Origin: Phycisphaerales bacterium
Lineage (GTDB): Bacteria; Planctomycetota; Phycisphaerae; Phycisphaerales; SM1A02
Assembly: GCA_022446905.1 (NCBI GenBank)
Contig: JAKVBT010000005.1
Coordinates: 180,459 to 244,458 of the forward strand
Length of the DNA: 64,000 bases
Direction: 5' to 3'
The position numbers and the translations under genes are program-made. Positions 18,864 through 28,619 of the stretch are shown here, piece after piece. Position 1 is the first letter of the stretch; each line of letters starts with the position of its first letter. Under the pieces are notes generated by a model. It did no database searches and was not told where the DNA came from. It saw only the letters and a list, made by a program, of their open reading frames with translations.

Positions 18864-20492
18864 TCAGTAATCCATGCCGTCGCTGGCACCGCCCTTGGCG
18901 TCATCCTTGGCTTTGATTTCGGTAATGGCACAGTCGGTGGTCAGTAGCAGCCCTGAAATGGAAGCTGCATTTTCCAGGGCGACACGCTCGACTTTGGTCG
19001 GAACGATGACGCCTGACTTCACCAAGTTTTCGTATTCACGCGTCAGGGCGTTAAAGCCCCAGCCTGCTTCTGTGGCATCCTCAACCCGCTGGGCCACAAC
19101 GGATCCCTCCATGCCGCAGTTTTCAGCAATCTGACGGATCGGAGCGGCCAAGGCTCGGCAGACAATATCGACGCCGAACTTTTCATCGCCACGGGCCTTC
19201 TTGCGGGCGGCATCGAGGGCACGTCGTGCCTGCAGCACAGCCACGCCGCCACCGGGGAGTACGCCCTCTTCGACCGCTGCACGGCAGGCGTGCAGGGCAT
19301 CTTCGACGCGGGCCTTTTTCTCGCCCATTTCAACTTCCGTTGCAGCACCAACATTGATCTGGGCCACGCCGCCGGCAAGCTTCGCCAGGCGTTCTTGGAG
19401 TTTCTCACGGTCGTAATCACTAGAGGAGTGATCAATCTGGGCGCGAATCTGGTCGATGCGACCGCTGATGTCAGCACGTTTGCCAGCACCTTCGATGATC
19501 GTGGTGTTGTCCTTGTCAATGGTGATCTTCTTGGCACGACCGAGGTCCTTCAGAGTCAGCGACTCTAGGTCGATGCCGAGTTCTTCCATGACAGCGGTGC
19601 CGCCAGTGAGGGTGGCGATGTCTTGCATCATGGCTTTGCGGCGATCGCCAAAGCCAGGTGCTTTGACGGCTGCGACCTTGAGGATGCCACGGAGTCGGTT
19701 GACCACCAGTGTGGCCAGTGCTTCACCGTCGATGTCTTCGGCGATGATCAGCAGGCTCTTTCCGCCTTCGGCAACCTTCCCGAGAATGGGCAGAAGATCC
19801 TTGGCTGAGGACAGTTTCTTCTCATGGATCAAGATGGCGCAATCTTCAAGTACCGCTTCCATCGTTGCAGTGTCAGTGACAAAATGCGGACTGAGCCAGC
19901 CCTTATCGAACTGCATGCCTTCGACCAGTTCGACGGTGGTTTCTAGGCTTGAGCCCTCTTCGACGGTAATGACGCCATCCTTGCCGACCTTGTCCATGGC
20001 TTCTGCAATGATGTCGCCGATGGTCTGATCTTGGTTGGCCGCGCACGTGCCGACCTGCGCAATCTCAGTTGATGACTTCACAGGCTTGGACATCGTTGCC
20101 AATTCGTTGCAGACACCTTGGACGGCCAGATCGATGCCACGCTTGATCTGAGTCGCATTGGCCCCTGCTGTGATGTTCTTGAGGCCCTCAGTAAAGATGG
20201 CCTCTGCATAGACCGTTGCGGTGGTGGTGCCGTCGCCAGCATCCTTGGACGATTTACTGGCCACTTCCTTGACCATCTGGGCGCCCATGTTCTCATATGG
20301 ATCGTCCAGTTCGATTTCCTTGGCAACGGTCACGCCGTCCTTGGTCACGGTGGGCGCTCCAAAGGACTTTTCAAGAACAACCACTCGGCCGGACGGCCCA
20401 AGGGTCGTCTTGACGGCACGGGCGAGTTTCTTGATGCCTTGGAGCATGCGCTCCCGGGCTTCGATGTCGTAGGCAATTTGTTTGGCTGTCAT
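18864..20492 (-). CDS. groEL: Chaperonin GroEL
   Basis: [67 protein letters not shown]... full-length GroEL. Confidence 0.98.
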   Translation of the reverse strand: MTAKQIAYDIEARERMLQGIKKLARAVKTTLGPSGRVVVLEKSFGAPTVTKDGVTVAKEIELDDPYENMGAQMVKEVASKSSKDAGDGTTTATVYAEAIFTEGLKNITAGANATQIKRGIDLAVQGVCNELATMSKPVKSSTEIAQVGTCAANQDQTIGDIIAEAMDKVGKDGVITVEEGSSLETTVELVEGMQFDKGWLSPHFVTDTATMEAVLEDCAILIHEKKLSSAKDLLPILGKVAEGGKSLLIIAEDIDGEALATLVVNRLRGILKVAAVKAPGFGDRRKAMMQDIATLTGGTAVMEELGIDLESLTLKDLGRAKKITIDKDNTTIIEGAGKRADISGRIDQIRAQIDHSSSDYDREKLQERLAKLAGGVAQINVGAATEVEMGEKKARVEDALHACRAAVEEGVLPGGGVAVLQARRALDAARKKARGDEKFGVDIVCRALAAPIRQIAENCGMEGSVVAQRVEDATEAGWGFNALTREYENLVKSGVIVPTKVERVALENAASISGLLLTTDCAITEIKAKDDAKGGASDGMDY

Positions 20493-20552
20493 AGGATCTG
20501 TTCCTTCCTTCGCCGCCGACGCGGCGGGATGTCTCTGGGGTATCGAGTGGGG

Positions 20553-20780
20553 TCAACTGCCGTCCATGCGGGTTTGCCACATGCCGGACACATGGCTGGC
20601 ATCAATCCAGATGGTGTTGGCGCGTGTGGTGATCTTGATGCCGTGGGCGCTATGGAGCGGATCCACTTCAACCACGTTGCGGATTTCAAGTGGATCCCGA
20701 TCGCCTGTTAGCAGCAGATCGAGTTCGGCAGTCGTGCCCTTCATTTCAGTAAGCACGGCGAGAATGGGACCTCGTTCCAT
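20553..20780 (-). CDS. Hypothetical 75-aa protein between groES and groEL
   Basis: Open frame MERGPILAVLTEMKGTTAELDLLLTGDRDPLEIRNVVEVDPLHSAHGIKITTRANTIWIDASHVSGMWQTRMDGS, same strand and tightly spaced in the groES-groEL interval. Confidence 0.6.
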   Translation of the reverse strand: MERGPILAVLTEMKGTTAELDLLLTGDRDPLEIRNVVEVDPLHSAHGIKITTRANTIWIDASHVSGMWQTRMDGS

Positions 20781-20789
20781 GGAATTGGC

Positions 20790-21080
20790 TCAGTCGATGA
20801 TGCCGAGAATGTCGGCTTCCGTCATGATGAGGTACTCACCGCCGTCCATTTTGACTTCGGTGCCGGCATAAGAGGTAAAAAGCACAGAGTCACCTTTCTT
20901 GACGCTGAATGGCAGATAGCCACCGGTCTCCTTATTCAGGACACCATTGCCCGTGGCCACGATGGTGCCTTGTTGGGGCTTGTCTTTGGCGGACTCGGGA
21001 AGATAGATGCCTGCATCCGTGCGTTCACGGGCTTCAGCGCGTTTGACCAGCAGCTTGTCACCAAGTGGTTTGACATTCAT
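20790..21080 (-). CDS. groES: Co-chaperonin GroES
   Basis: MNVKPLGDKLLVKRAEARERTDAGIYLPESAKDKPQQGTIVATGNGVL...VLFTSYAGTEVKMDGGEYLIMTEADILGII. Confidence 0.97.
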   Translation of the reverse strand: MNVKPLGDKLLVKRAEARERTDAGIYLPESAKDKPQQGTIVATGNGVLNKETGGYLPFSVKKGDSVLFTSYAGTEVKMDGGEYLIMTEADILGIID

Positions 21081-21604
21081 TGGGGGTCTCTCCTTCCATG
21101 CTCGGGCGTGTCCCGGCGGGTCTGTTCAGGGCACGGCGTCGGCCATGCATCCTGATAGTGTCGGCGCAGGACGCGCCGCAGTGTTTCCAGAATGGCTTCG
21201 ATGTGCAGGGGGCGGTCAAGCACCGCAAAGGCACCTTCTCGCAGAGAGGTGGCCAGTCCTCGCCCATCATCGCGTGAGTTGGCTTGTTTGGGTCGAATGA
21301 CCACAGTGGGCGGTGGCTGATCAAGCCGGCGGAGCAATTGCAGGATGCGGGCGCCGCCTGCCTCTTGACCGCCGCCACCACCACGCAGGGGGATTTCCAG
21401 ATCAACCAGTGCGATGTGGACCGGCTGCTGCTGGATAAAGTCCGCAGCCTGCTCGCCAGTCTCGGCTTTGATGGACGTGATGCCCATGGGCTCGAGCAAT
21501 CTGGGGAGTTGGTGGACGGCGGCATCATCCCGCCAGCCGCCATAAGACAGCAGGAGATTGAGTCGTCGTCGGGTTGGGGCTGTAGCCACTTGCATCTGAG
21601 TCAT
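21077..21604 (-). CDS. Degenerate receiver-domain-like protein upstream of groES
   Basis: GITSIKAETGEQAADFIQQQPVHIALVDLEIPL (receiver-like Asp strand) and LREGAFAVLDRPLHIEAILETLRRVLRRH; ATGA overlap with groES; start uncertain. Confidence 0.55.
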   Translation of the reverse strand: MTQMQVATAPTRRRLNLLLSYGGWRDDAAVHQLPRLLEPMGITSIKAETGEQAADFIQQQPVHIALVDLEIPLRGGGGGQEAGGARILQLLRRLDQPPPTVVIRPKQANSRDDGRGLATSLREGAFAVLDRPLHIEAILETLRRVLRRHYQDAWPTPCPEQTRRDTPEHGRRDPQ

Positions 21605-21831
21605 CTGCGCGGGGTTTCCGCCCCCCACACAGTGCAAGTGGCGTGCCTGAATTGCCCAGATTGGGAGATTTGCTGGGGGGGATTCTTGCCTCAGGCCCGC
21701 CATCCAGCGCCAGGCCACTATCAGCGGCCTGCCAAGGTGGCGGATCGGTCTTTATGGCCGCTTGACGGCGGGTGCAGGCCTCGGTGATCCTGCACGGTTC
21801 AGGCCCACTACCACAAGGAGCACGCACTGCC

Positions 21832-23256
21832 ATGGCTGCTGAAATTCCACTGCATTCTGTCAAAGACGTCCTGACTGGCCGCTCGGTCGCTCCTGGTGAT
21901 CAAGTTCAAGTCCGTGGATGGGTCCGGACCCGTCGCGATTCCAAGGCGGGCTTGTCCTTTGTGCAGGTTCATGACGGTAGTTGCTTTGATGCATTGCAGG
22001 TGGTCGCGCCAGGTGAGTTGGAGAACTACGCTTCGACGGTTCAGTCGCTCACAGCTGGATGTTCCGTGATCTGTGAAGGTCAGGTCGCCGCGTCAGAGGG
22101 CAAGGGGCAATCAGTCGAGTTGCAGGCAGACCGTATTGTCGCTGTTGGCATGGTTGAAGATCCGGATACTTATCCAGTCCCTGCCAAACGGCACACCTTT
22201 GAATATTTGCGTGAGCAAGCACACCTACGCGTACGCACCAACACTTTCTCAGCGATCGCGCGTGTTCGACATTGTCTTGCGCAGGCCGTTCATCGGTATT
22301 ACCACGAACAAGGGTTCTATTGGGTCCACACACCAATTGTCACCGCAAGTGACTGTGAAGGTGCTGGTGAGATGTTCCGGGTGTCCACTTTGGATGTCGC
22401 CAATCTGCCGCGGGATGAAGCTGGTGAGATTGACTTCAGTAAGGACTTCTTCGGTCGTGAGTCATTTCTCACGGTCTCTGGACAACTCAATGTTGAGAGT
22501 TACTGCTTGGCTTTGTCCAAGGTGTATACGTTCGGGCCAACCTTTCGCGCTGAGAACTCAAACACATCGCGGCATCTGGCAGAGTTCTGGATGATTGAAC
22601 CTGAGATTGCATTTGCGGATCTCCATGATGATGCAGACCTGGCTGAGGACTTTCTCAAGTACATCTTCAGGGCGTTGCTGGAGGAGCTCCCGGACGACAT
22701 GGAGTTCTTCCGGGCCCGCATTGATAAGACCTGTGTGGAGCGTCTTGAGGCATTTGTGGAGTCCAGCTTTGAGCGCATGGAGTACAGCGAGGCCGTATCG
22801 CTGCTTGAGCAGGCGGTCGAGAAGGGCACGAAGTTCGAGTTCCCCGTTTCTTGGGGCGTGGATTTGCAGAGCGAACATGAGCGGTGGCTCACTGAGCATC
22901 ATGTTGGACGGCCAATTGTGGTCATGAACTACCCCAAGGACATCAAGGCGTTTTACATGCGGCTCAACGATGATGAGCGGACGGTGGCAGCCATGGACGT
23001 GCTTGCCCCGGGCATTGGTGAGATCATTGGTGGAGCTCAGCGTGAGGAGCGGTTGGATGTGCTGGATCGGCGGATTGATGAGATGGACCTCGATCGGGAC
23101 GCCTACTGGTGGTATCGAGATCTGCGGAAATACGGCACCGTGCCACATGCGGGCTTTGGGCTCGGCTTTGAGCGGACCATCGCTTATGCCACCGGCATGG
23201 GCAATGTCCGGGATGTGATCCCGTTTCCACGAACTCCGCGATCCGCAGCGTTCTGA
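21832..23256 (+). CDS. asnS: Asparaginyl-tRNA synthetase
   Basis: [125 protein letters not shown] upstream of ATG. Confidence 0.96.
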   Translation: MAAEIPLHSVKDVLTGRSVAPGDQVQVRGWVRTRRDSKAGLSFVQVHDGSCFDALQVVAPGELENYASTVQSLTAGCSVICEGQVAASEGKGQSVELQADRIVAVGMVEDPDTYPVPAKRHTFEYLREQAHLRVRTNTFSAIARVRHCLAQAVHRYYHEQGFYWVHTPIVTASDCEGAGEMFRVSTLDVANLPRDEAGEIDFSKDFFGRESFLTVSGQLNVESYCLALSKVYTFGPTFRAENSNTSRHLAEFWMIEPEIAFADLHDDADLAEDFLKYIFRALLEELPDDMEFFRARIDKTCVERLEAFVESSFERMEYSEAVSLLEQAVEKGTKFEFPVSWGVDLQSEHERWLTEHHVGRPIVVMNYPKDIKAFYMRLNDDERTVAAMDVLAPGIGEIIGGAQREERLDVLDRRIDEMDLDRDAYWWYRDLRKYGTVPHAGFGLGFERTIAYATGMGNVRDVIPFPRTPRSAAF

Positions 23257-23468
23257 TCGAGCATTTTATTCTCGGACGCTGCGGCCGCCTGGGCGCACAG
23301 CCTGCGCAGAACCGCCGATAAGCGGTGAATTTCGGCGGATTGAAAACTCAGACACGCTCGAGGCTTGTCCTTTCCGATGTGGCATTGGCGGGGGACAACA
23401 GCGATTGCGTGATCGCGACAGACCAGATGGAATGAACCGGCATGTGCCGGACGGCAAGGAGCTCTTCA

Positions 23469-24164
23469 GTGAATACACAGGCGATGGTGGAACGCCTCTT
23501 CCCGATGCTCATCACGGGAGACCGAAACGGCGCTCGAAACACGGTGCAGGAATGGATGGATGCCGGGCTTGTCCCGGAAGCATTGACTCAGGAGGTCTAT
23601 TGGCCTCTGCTGGAACTGGTCAATGATTTGTTCCGACGCGATCAACTTACGAATTTAGCGCATCACTATGCGACTCGACTACTGCGCAGTTTGGTCGATC
23701 AGGCGCAGGCGAATTACCGCCAATGCGATCGGCGCGGGCGCACACTGATGCTCTTCTGTGGCAGCACAGAAGCCGATGATCTGGCCGCCCAGATGGTTGC
23801 AGATCTCGCAGAAGCCGACGGCTATGAAGTTAACTTCGGTGGCGGCGGCATTGCCTATGACGAACTGCTTGGCGCTGTTCAGGAGCAGCAACCTGACGTG
23901 CTCTTGATGTTCTCATCCTGTGCAGCCGACGCGCCGGACATCCGTCGCCTTATCGACACCATTCGCGCCATCGGCGCTTGCCCCAACACGCAGATCGCCG
24001 TTGGTGGTGGTGTCTTTGCCCGAGCCGAAGGCTTGGCCGAGGAAATTGGCGCAGATCTCTGGTCGCACAGCCCAGCGGAGATGATCGCTCAGATGAATGC
24101 TCAGCCAGAGCGTCGCGCAACCCCCGAGCAACGCACAGTCGGTCAAAATCGGGCTGCCGCCTGA
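23469..24164 (+). CDS. Cobalamin-binding-domain-like protein (B12-2 cap helices plus Rossmann-like domain), lacking DxHxxG
   Basis: GTG start 3' of AAGGAG; helical N-terminal part then TLMLFCGSTEADDLAAQMVADLAEADGYEVNFGGGG...QIAVGGGVFARAEGLAEEIGADLWSHSPAEMIAQM resembling the B12-binding fold. Confidence 0.6.
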   Translation: MNTQAMVERLFPMLITGDRNGARNTVQEWMDAGLVPEALTQEVYWPLLELVNDLFRRDQLTNLAHHYATRLLRSLVDQAQANYRQCDRRGRTLMLFCGSTEADDLAAQMVADLAEADGYEVNFGGGGIAYDELLGAVQEQQPDVLLMFSSCAADAPDIRRLIDTIRAIGACPNTQIAVGGGVFARAEGLAEEIGADLWSHSPAEMIAQMNAQPERRATPEQRTVGQNRAAA

Positions 24165-24256
24165 TTCTGTCGCCAACCCTTCTCGATGGTCGATGGCTCT
24201 GAGCGGGGTCACGATCTTCCCCTCTAAATCTCTTCTCTTCCTCTTTCTCCGGTCGC

Positions 24257-24290
24257 GGGGGGGGGGGGGGGGCCCCCCCCCCCCCCCCCC
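24257..24290. repeat. Homopolymer tract G16 followed directly by C18
   Basis: Read directly from the sequence line at 24241. Confidence 0.95.
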
Positions 24291-24363
24291 GCCGCCGTTT
24301 TTCAGCCCGCTGGTGGCCTATCATGGGACGTCCTGACCCAGTGGGTGATTGAGGAGGTTGTCG

Positions 24364-26787
24364 ATGAACAATCGAGTGATGTTGATGCTGGTGCTCTTGG
24401 TGGCTTTCTGCTTTGGCTTGCAGCCGGCTCAGGCCCAGCGAGGCAGTTACCCGTTCTTTGTGCAGCCTATGGCGGTGCAAGACGTTCGGGCGCTGGCTGA
24501 TCGTCTGGAACTCTCACGCGATCAGCGTCGTGTCCTTCTCGAGCAGTATGAGTCTTACAACCAGCGCTTTGAGGACCTGCAAGAAGGTGATGTGCAGGAC
24601 TACATGGATAGCGGCATGGACACCATGATGCGGGTGCAGCCGTGGGGCGGTGATTTTCAGATTCCAACGCGTGAGGAAGTCAATCAACTCGTCTCTGATG
24701 GTTTGCGCATCATCAATGCCTTTGGCCGCATCGACGATTCCTTTTTCGATGACATGACACCACTGCTCAGTGAGTCCCAGGTCATTGCACTTGAGCAGCA
24801 AAGGCGCTTTCGCGCACTTGATCGCTACAGCATGTTGCACCGCAATATGGTTGGCGAACTCAATGATGGCGCTTCGCCAGATTTGATTGGCATTATGCGC
24901 CGGGTCGAAGTGGATCCTGCTGTGGAGGCCCAAGTCAATGAGATCTTGGCGGTCTATGCGAAGAACACATTGGCGGATCTTCGTTCGTTTGAGAGTGCTG
25001 GCAAGGAAGCCATTGAAAAACTGCTTGATGAAGTGGATGCCCGTGGCTTGCGCAACATGGACATGATGGCCATGATGCAGTATTTCTCTGAGGAGGATCG
25101 CATTGAGGAGCTCAAGGGGTTGTTTGACCCCATGACGCGACCTATGCAGGAGAAGGCTGCCGCTGTTGCTGCTGAGAATGTCCGGGCTTACTGGAAACTG
25201 CAGGATGTGCTCGGGCCTGAGGCGGCGCGTGAAGTGCGCCGGCGATTTGTTCGGGGTGGCTTCCGTGATGCAGATGACGGAATCGCCACTGTGCGAAGCC
25301 AATTAGTGCGTCTGCGGGAATTGGATCTCAGTCCTTCAGCCAATGCCGAAGCGGATGCTGCCATGGTCAAACTGGATGAGTCGTGGGATGCGCTGCTCAA
25401 ATCCATGTTGCCGGTGATCAATTCGCAGCGGAAGTTCCGTTCGCTAGCTCAACTGGAGGGTGATCAGCCGCTTGTTGGAGAAGATCGCATGGAGGGTCTT
25501 GTCGCGCGGCTGGACACGATTCGATTGGCTGCCGAAAATGTCACTGATCGCTATAGCGATGAACTAGATCTTGCCAAGAAGCGAGATGCAGAAGAAGAGA
25601 AACAGGCAGCTGGCGGAGGAGGCAAAGAAGAAGGCGAGGCCACCGCAGCGGCATTGAAGGTGATTCGTGTTGAGCCCATCGGAGGCGATCAGTTGCAGCG
25701 CATTGGTCAGTGGATGGGGGCTGATGCTGGCGGTCTTGAATTGATGGGGGCGTTGCATGCTGACTATGAAACTGAGGCGATGAGCTTGTTGGTCAGTAGT
25801 GGGCAGGCCACCATTGATCAGAAAGAGAACATTGACTTTGACGAAGGACAGTCATGGCGGGAATGGCAACGCGTGCAGTCTGAGCAGCGGGCAAAAGCCG
25901 GCGAGGCCCTGGCAGAAATCGAGGCCGTCTTGTTTGAGGACATGGCCTTGGCGCTTCCAGAGTCGGTTGACCGTGATCACATCAATCGCATTCACAATGC
26001 GATGATGCGGAGTCGCCGCCGCGCGGCGATGGCGCAGGATGACTGGTCGATGCGACGCCATAACGAGGCGGTCATCGATCTCACCGTGATCATTTTGGAG
26101 ACCGACCCGGCCAAGCTCGATGGGGCGCAGCGCAAGACCGTGATGGATGCACTGATCGCCTATGACAATTCCGTTGATGGTCCGCTGGAAAACCTGAAGG
26201 GGCGCATGGAGAAGGTCAAAGATTTGGAAGGGCGTCTTTGGGGGAGTGGAGAGGACTATGAACCAGAGGTGCGTCAAGCCATCCGCCGACGGTGGGAGAC
26301 GCGTCGGGAAGAACTCGGGGAAGCGCTTGGTGAACTCGCCATGCTCAATCGTGATCAGGCAGATGCCGTGTTTGATGCATTGCCACATGAGATCAGTTGG
26401 TCGATGCGTGATGCGTATGATCGTCAGGCATTTCCGCGCATCTTTGAGGACGGCCGAGCAGCAGATGAAGCCATTAATGCGGTCATGGCGCTCGAATTGA
26501 CATCTGAGCAACAACGTCAGGCCGAAGATCTTGCCAGCAACTACCGCCAGTCTTGGCGTGAATTGACCAAGGTCATGGTCGACCGGCGCAAAGAGGGGAC
26601 GCCTCGGATGACCTTCCCGCCTTCACGCGATTCCATGGCGACTGAACTCGAGATGGCGCAGATTCGCTATCGGCGTGCTCAGTTGGATCAGCGCATGTTG
26701 GCACAATTGGAGTTGGTGCTTGACCCCAGTCAGTCGGCCACGATTCCGGAATTGCAGTTGTCTGACGGTCGAGGGAAGTCGAAGTGA
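24364..26787 (+). CDS. Secreted alpha-helical hypothetical protein
   Basis: MNNRVMLMLVLLVAFCFGLQPAQAQ signal peptide, then about 780 aa of charged helical sequence with recurring LxLSxDQxxxLxxxYxxYxxxxxxL-like segments. Confidence 0.8.
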   Translation: MNNRVMLMLVLLVAFCFGLQPAQAQRGSYPFFVQPMAVQDVRALADRLELSRDQRRVLLEQYESYNQRFEDLQEGDVQDYMDSGMDTMMRVQPWGGDFQIPTREEVNQLVSDGLRIINAFGRIDDSFFDDMTPLLSESQVIALEQQRRFRALDRYSMLHRNMVGELNDGASPDLIGIMRRVEVDPAVEAQVNEILAVYAKNTLADLRSFESAGKEAIEKLLDEVDARGLRNMDMMAMMQYFSEEDRIEELKGLFDPMTRPMQEKAAAVAAENVRAYWKLQDVLGPEAAREVRRRFVRGGFRDADDGIATVRSQLVRLRELDLSPSANAEADAAMVKLDESWDALLKSMLPVINSQRKFRSLAQLEGDQPLVGEDRMEGLVARLDTIRLAAENVTDRYSDELDLAKKRDAEEEKQAAGGGGKEEGEATAAALKVIRVEPIGGDQLQRIGQWMGADAGGLELMGALHADYETEAMSLLVSSGQATIDQKENIDFDEGQSWREWQRVQSEQRAKAGEALAEIEAVLFEDMALALPESVDRDHINRIHNAMMRSRRRAAMAQDDWSMRRHNEAVIDLTVIILETDPAKLDGAQRKTVMDALIAYDNSVDGPLENLKGRMEKVKDLEGRLWGSGEDYEPEVRQAIRRRWETRREELGEALGELAMLNRDQADAVFDALPHEISWSMRDAYDRQAFPRIFEDGRAADEAINAVMALELTSEQQRQAEDLASNYRQSWRELTKVMVDRRKEGTPRMTFPPSRDSMATELEMAQIRYRRAQLDQRMLAQLELVLDPSQSATIPELQLSDGRGKSK

Positions 26788-27395
26788 GTCTGTGGCCACG
26801 TTGGTGGCCACCTGCTGTCGCCATAGTCGTGATGGCACTGTCTGGATGTGGCCAGCCTGCGGGGCGGGCCACCCTGATGCATGGTCCCGACGCGGTCGTG
26901 CTGGTCGAGGCTGAAACTTGTGCCAATGTCCTCTGGTCAGTGCAGCGCGGTGTGCATGATCGTGCTGATGGCAGCAAGACGCCGACTGTTGATCCCAGAG
27001 TGGTCATTGCGGTGTTGTCTCCGAGCGAAGCCACTTGGTTGGCGCAAGCACGGGCCGATACGCGGCATACCCTGGCATTGGCTACCACGATGCAATCGGC
27101 GTTGGCTGCGGCTCCGCCAGCGCAAGCGCAGCAGATGCGTTGGTCTTATGTGGGGGCGGCGGATGATCCTGATATGACTTCTCAAATGATGGATGTCCCC
27201 GGTGGTCAGTGGACATGGCTTGGTGCCAATGGCTCGGGTTCTGTATGGTCGATCGAGTTGGTCGACGATCAACAGCGGCCGTGGTGTCGGGTCGATATGG
27301 ATGCGGCCACAGCACGTACGCTGCAAAACCAATTATTGGAGGCCGCTTCAGCTCGACCACCTCGATTGAGTCGTGCGGCAGGCAAAGGAACCTGA
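26784..27395 (+). CDS. Hypothetical lipoprotein
   Basis: N-terminal hydrophobic segment with lipobox MALSGC; ATGA overlap with upstream gene. Confidence 0.65.
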   Translation: MSLWPRWWPPAVAIVVMALSGCGQPAGRATLMHGPDAVVLVEAETCANVLWSVQRGVHDRADGSKTPTVDPRVVIAVLSPSEATWLAQARADTRHTLALATTMQSALAAAPPAQAQQMRWSYVGAADDPDMTSQMMDVPGGQWTWLGANGSGSVWSIELVDDQQRPWCRVDMDAATARTLQNQLLEAASARPPRLSRAAGKGT

Positions 27396-28619
27396 ATGAT
27401 GTTGGATGCACTTGTGATCACTATGGCTCTTGGCCAGAACGCGCAGCCCGGCGCCGTTATGCGGGTCTGGCAAACCGACCGTTCTTTGTCACAGTTGGCG
27501 CCGTTGGTGCCTGGGCAATCTCCGAATGCTTGGCTGCGCATTGATGAAATCGATTTGGTGGATGATGATTTCGGTCCATTCAAGGACGACTTCATGGTCT
27601 TGATTGATGCGAACCTGCAGACCGATGCTGCAGGTAAGTGGACTTTTCGGCTAACCAGTGATGATGGGTCGCAACTCTGGATTTCAGGCAGGCAAGTGAT
27701 TGATAATGATGGCTTGCATGGTGCCGAGTCGGTGGAGGGCACGATCGACCTGGCTAAGGGGACGCACCCCATGCAGGTCAAGTTCTTTGAGCAAGGAGTG
27801 TCTGCGTTGCTGCGTCTTGAATGGAAGGCGCCTGGAGCGAGTGACTTTCAGGTCATACCAGCCCAAGCCATGCGCTCCACGTGGCCGGATCAGCGGCCCA
27901 TCAGCGGTGGTCGCAAGGAAGTCGCGCCTCGGTTTGGCGACAAGCATGACGTTGGGCCAGAGCCAACAGGTCCACACAATGTGCTGACCCCAGCGCAGCA
28001 ACAAGCAGGTTGGCAATTGCTCTTTGATGGCACGCAGGCCGCCCCATGGTGGCGTGGATTTCGGCGTGACCATTTGCATGATGGCTGGGCTGTCGAGGAT
28101 GGCATGCTGGTGCGGGTCGGTGGCGGTGGTGACATTGTCACCCGCCAGGAGTACGACGACTTTGACTTCTACGTTGACTGGAGAGTGCAAGCTGGGGGCA
28201 ATAGTGGCATCTTCTTTCACGGTGATGAGCGTGGAAATGCCATCTACGAGGCAGCGCCGGAAATGCAGGTTCTTGACAACATTGGACATGCAGATGGCAT
28301 TACGGCCTTGCAGTCTGCTGGAGCGAATTACGCCCTGCATGCCCCACCGGTCGACTCGAGTCGTCCGGCAGGGCAGTGGAATCGAGCGAGGATCCGCGTT
28401 GATGGCGACCACGTGATCTACTGGCTCAACGGTGTCAAGACGGCTGACTATGTCATGGGCAGTGAGGACTGGAAGCGTCGGGTGGCCGGGAGCAAGTTCA
28501 TTGGCATGCCACGCTATGGAACCAATGACAAGGGACTTATTGGTCTACAAGATCACGGTGACCGAGTCGAGTTCCGCAACATCCGCATCCGGCAGCTCAA
28601 CATGCCTGCAAGTTCATGA
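27396..28619 (+). CDS. PA14-like domain plus DUF1080 (3-keto-disaccharide hydrolase-type) protein
   Basis: GKWTFRLTSDDGSQLWISGRQVIDNDGLHG (PA14); WQLLFDGTQAAPWW...WAVEDGMLVRVGGGGDIVTRQEYDDFDFYVDWRVQAGGNSGIFFHGD...EMQVLDN (DUF1080). Confidence 0.88.
   Translation: MMLDALVITMALGQNAQPGAVMRVWQTDRSLSQLAPLVPGQSPNAWLRIDEIDLVDDDFGPFKDDFMVLIDANLQTDAAGKWTFRLTSDDGSQLWISGRQVIDNDGLHGAESVEGTIDLAKGTHPMQVKFFEQGVSALLRLEWKAPGASDFQVIPAQAMRSTWPDQRPISGGRKEVAPRFGDKHDVGPEPTGPHNVLTPAQQQAGWQLLFDGTQAAPWWRGFRRDHLHDGWAVEDGMLVRVGGGGDIVTRQEYDDFDFYVDWRVQAGGNSGIFFHGDERGNAIYEAAPEMQVLDNIGHADGITALQSAGANYALHAPPVDSSRPAGQWNRARIRVDGDHVIYWLNGVKTADYVMGSEDWKRRVAGSKFIGMPRYGTNDKGLIGLQDHGDRVEFRNIRIRQLNMPASS

Noticed and set aside
21605-21831. 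Possible CIRCE element for the groESL operon
   Set aside because: No TTAGCACTC-N9-GAGTGCTAA-like inverted repeat seen.
23312-23338. CCGCCGA...TCGGCGG inverted repeat after asnS as a terminator
   Set aside because: Only a 7-bp stem with no T-tract; too weak to call from sequence alone.
24097-24336. 79-aa ORF containing GGGGPPPPPPPP
   Set aside because: Produced by reading through the G16C18 tract; likely not a gene.
24514-25302. 262-aa minus-strand ORF
   Set aside because: Shadow of the secreted helical protein gene on the opposite strand; composition not protein-like.
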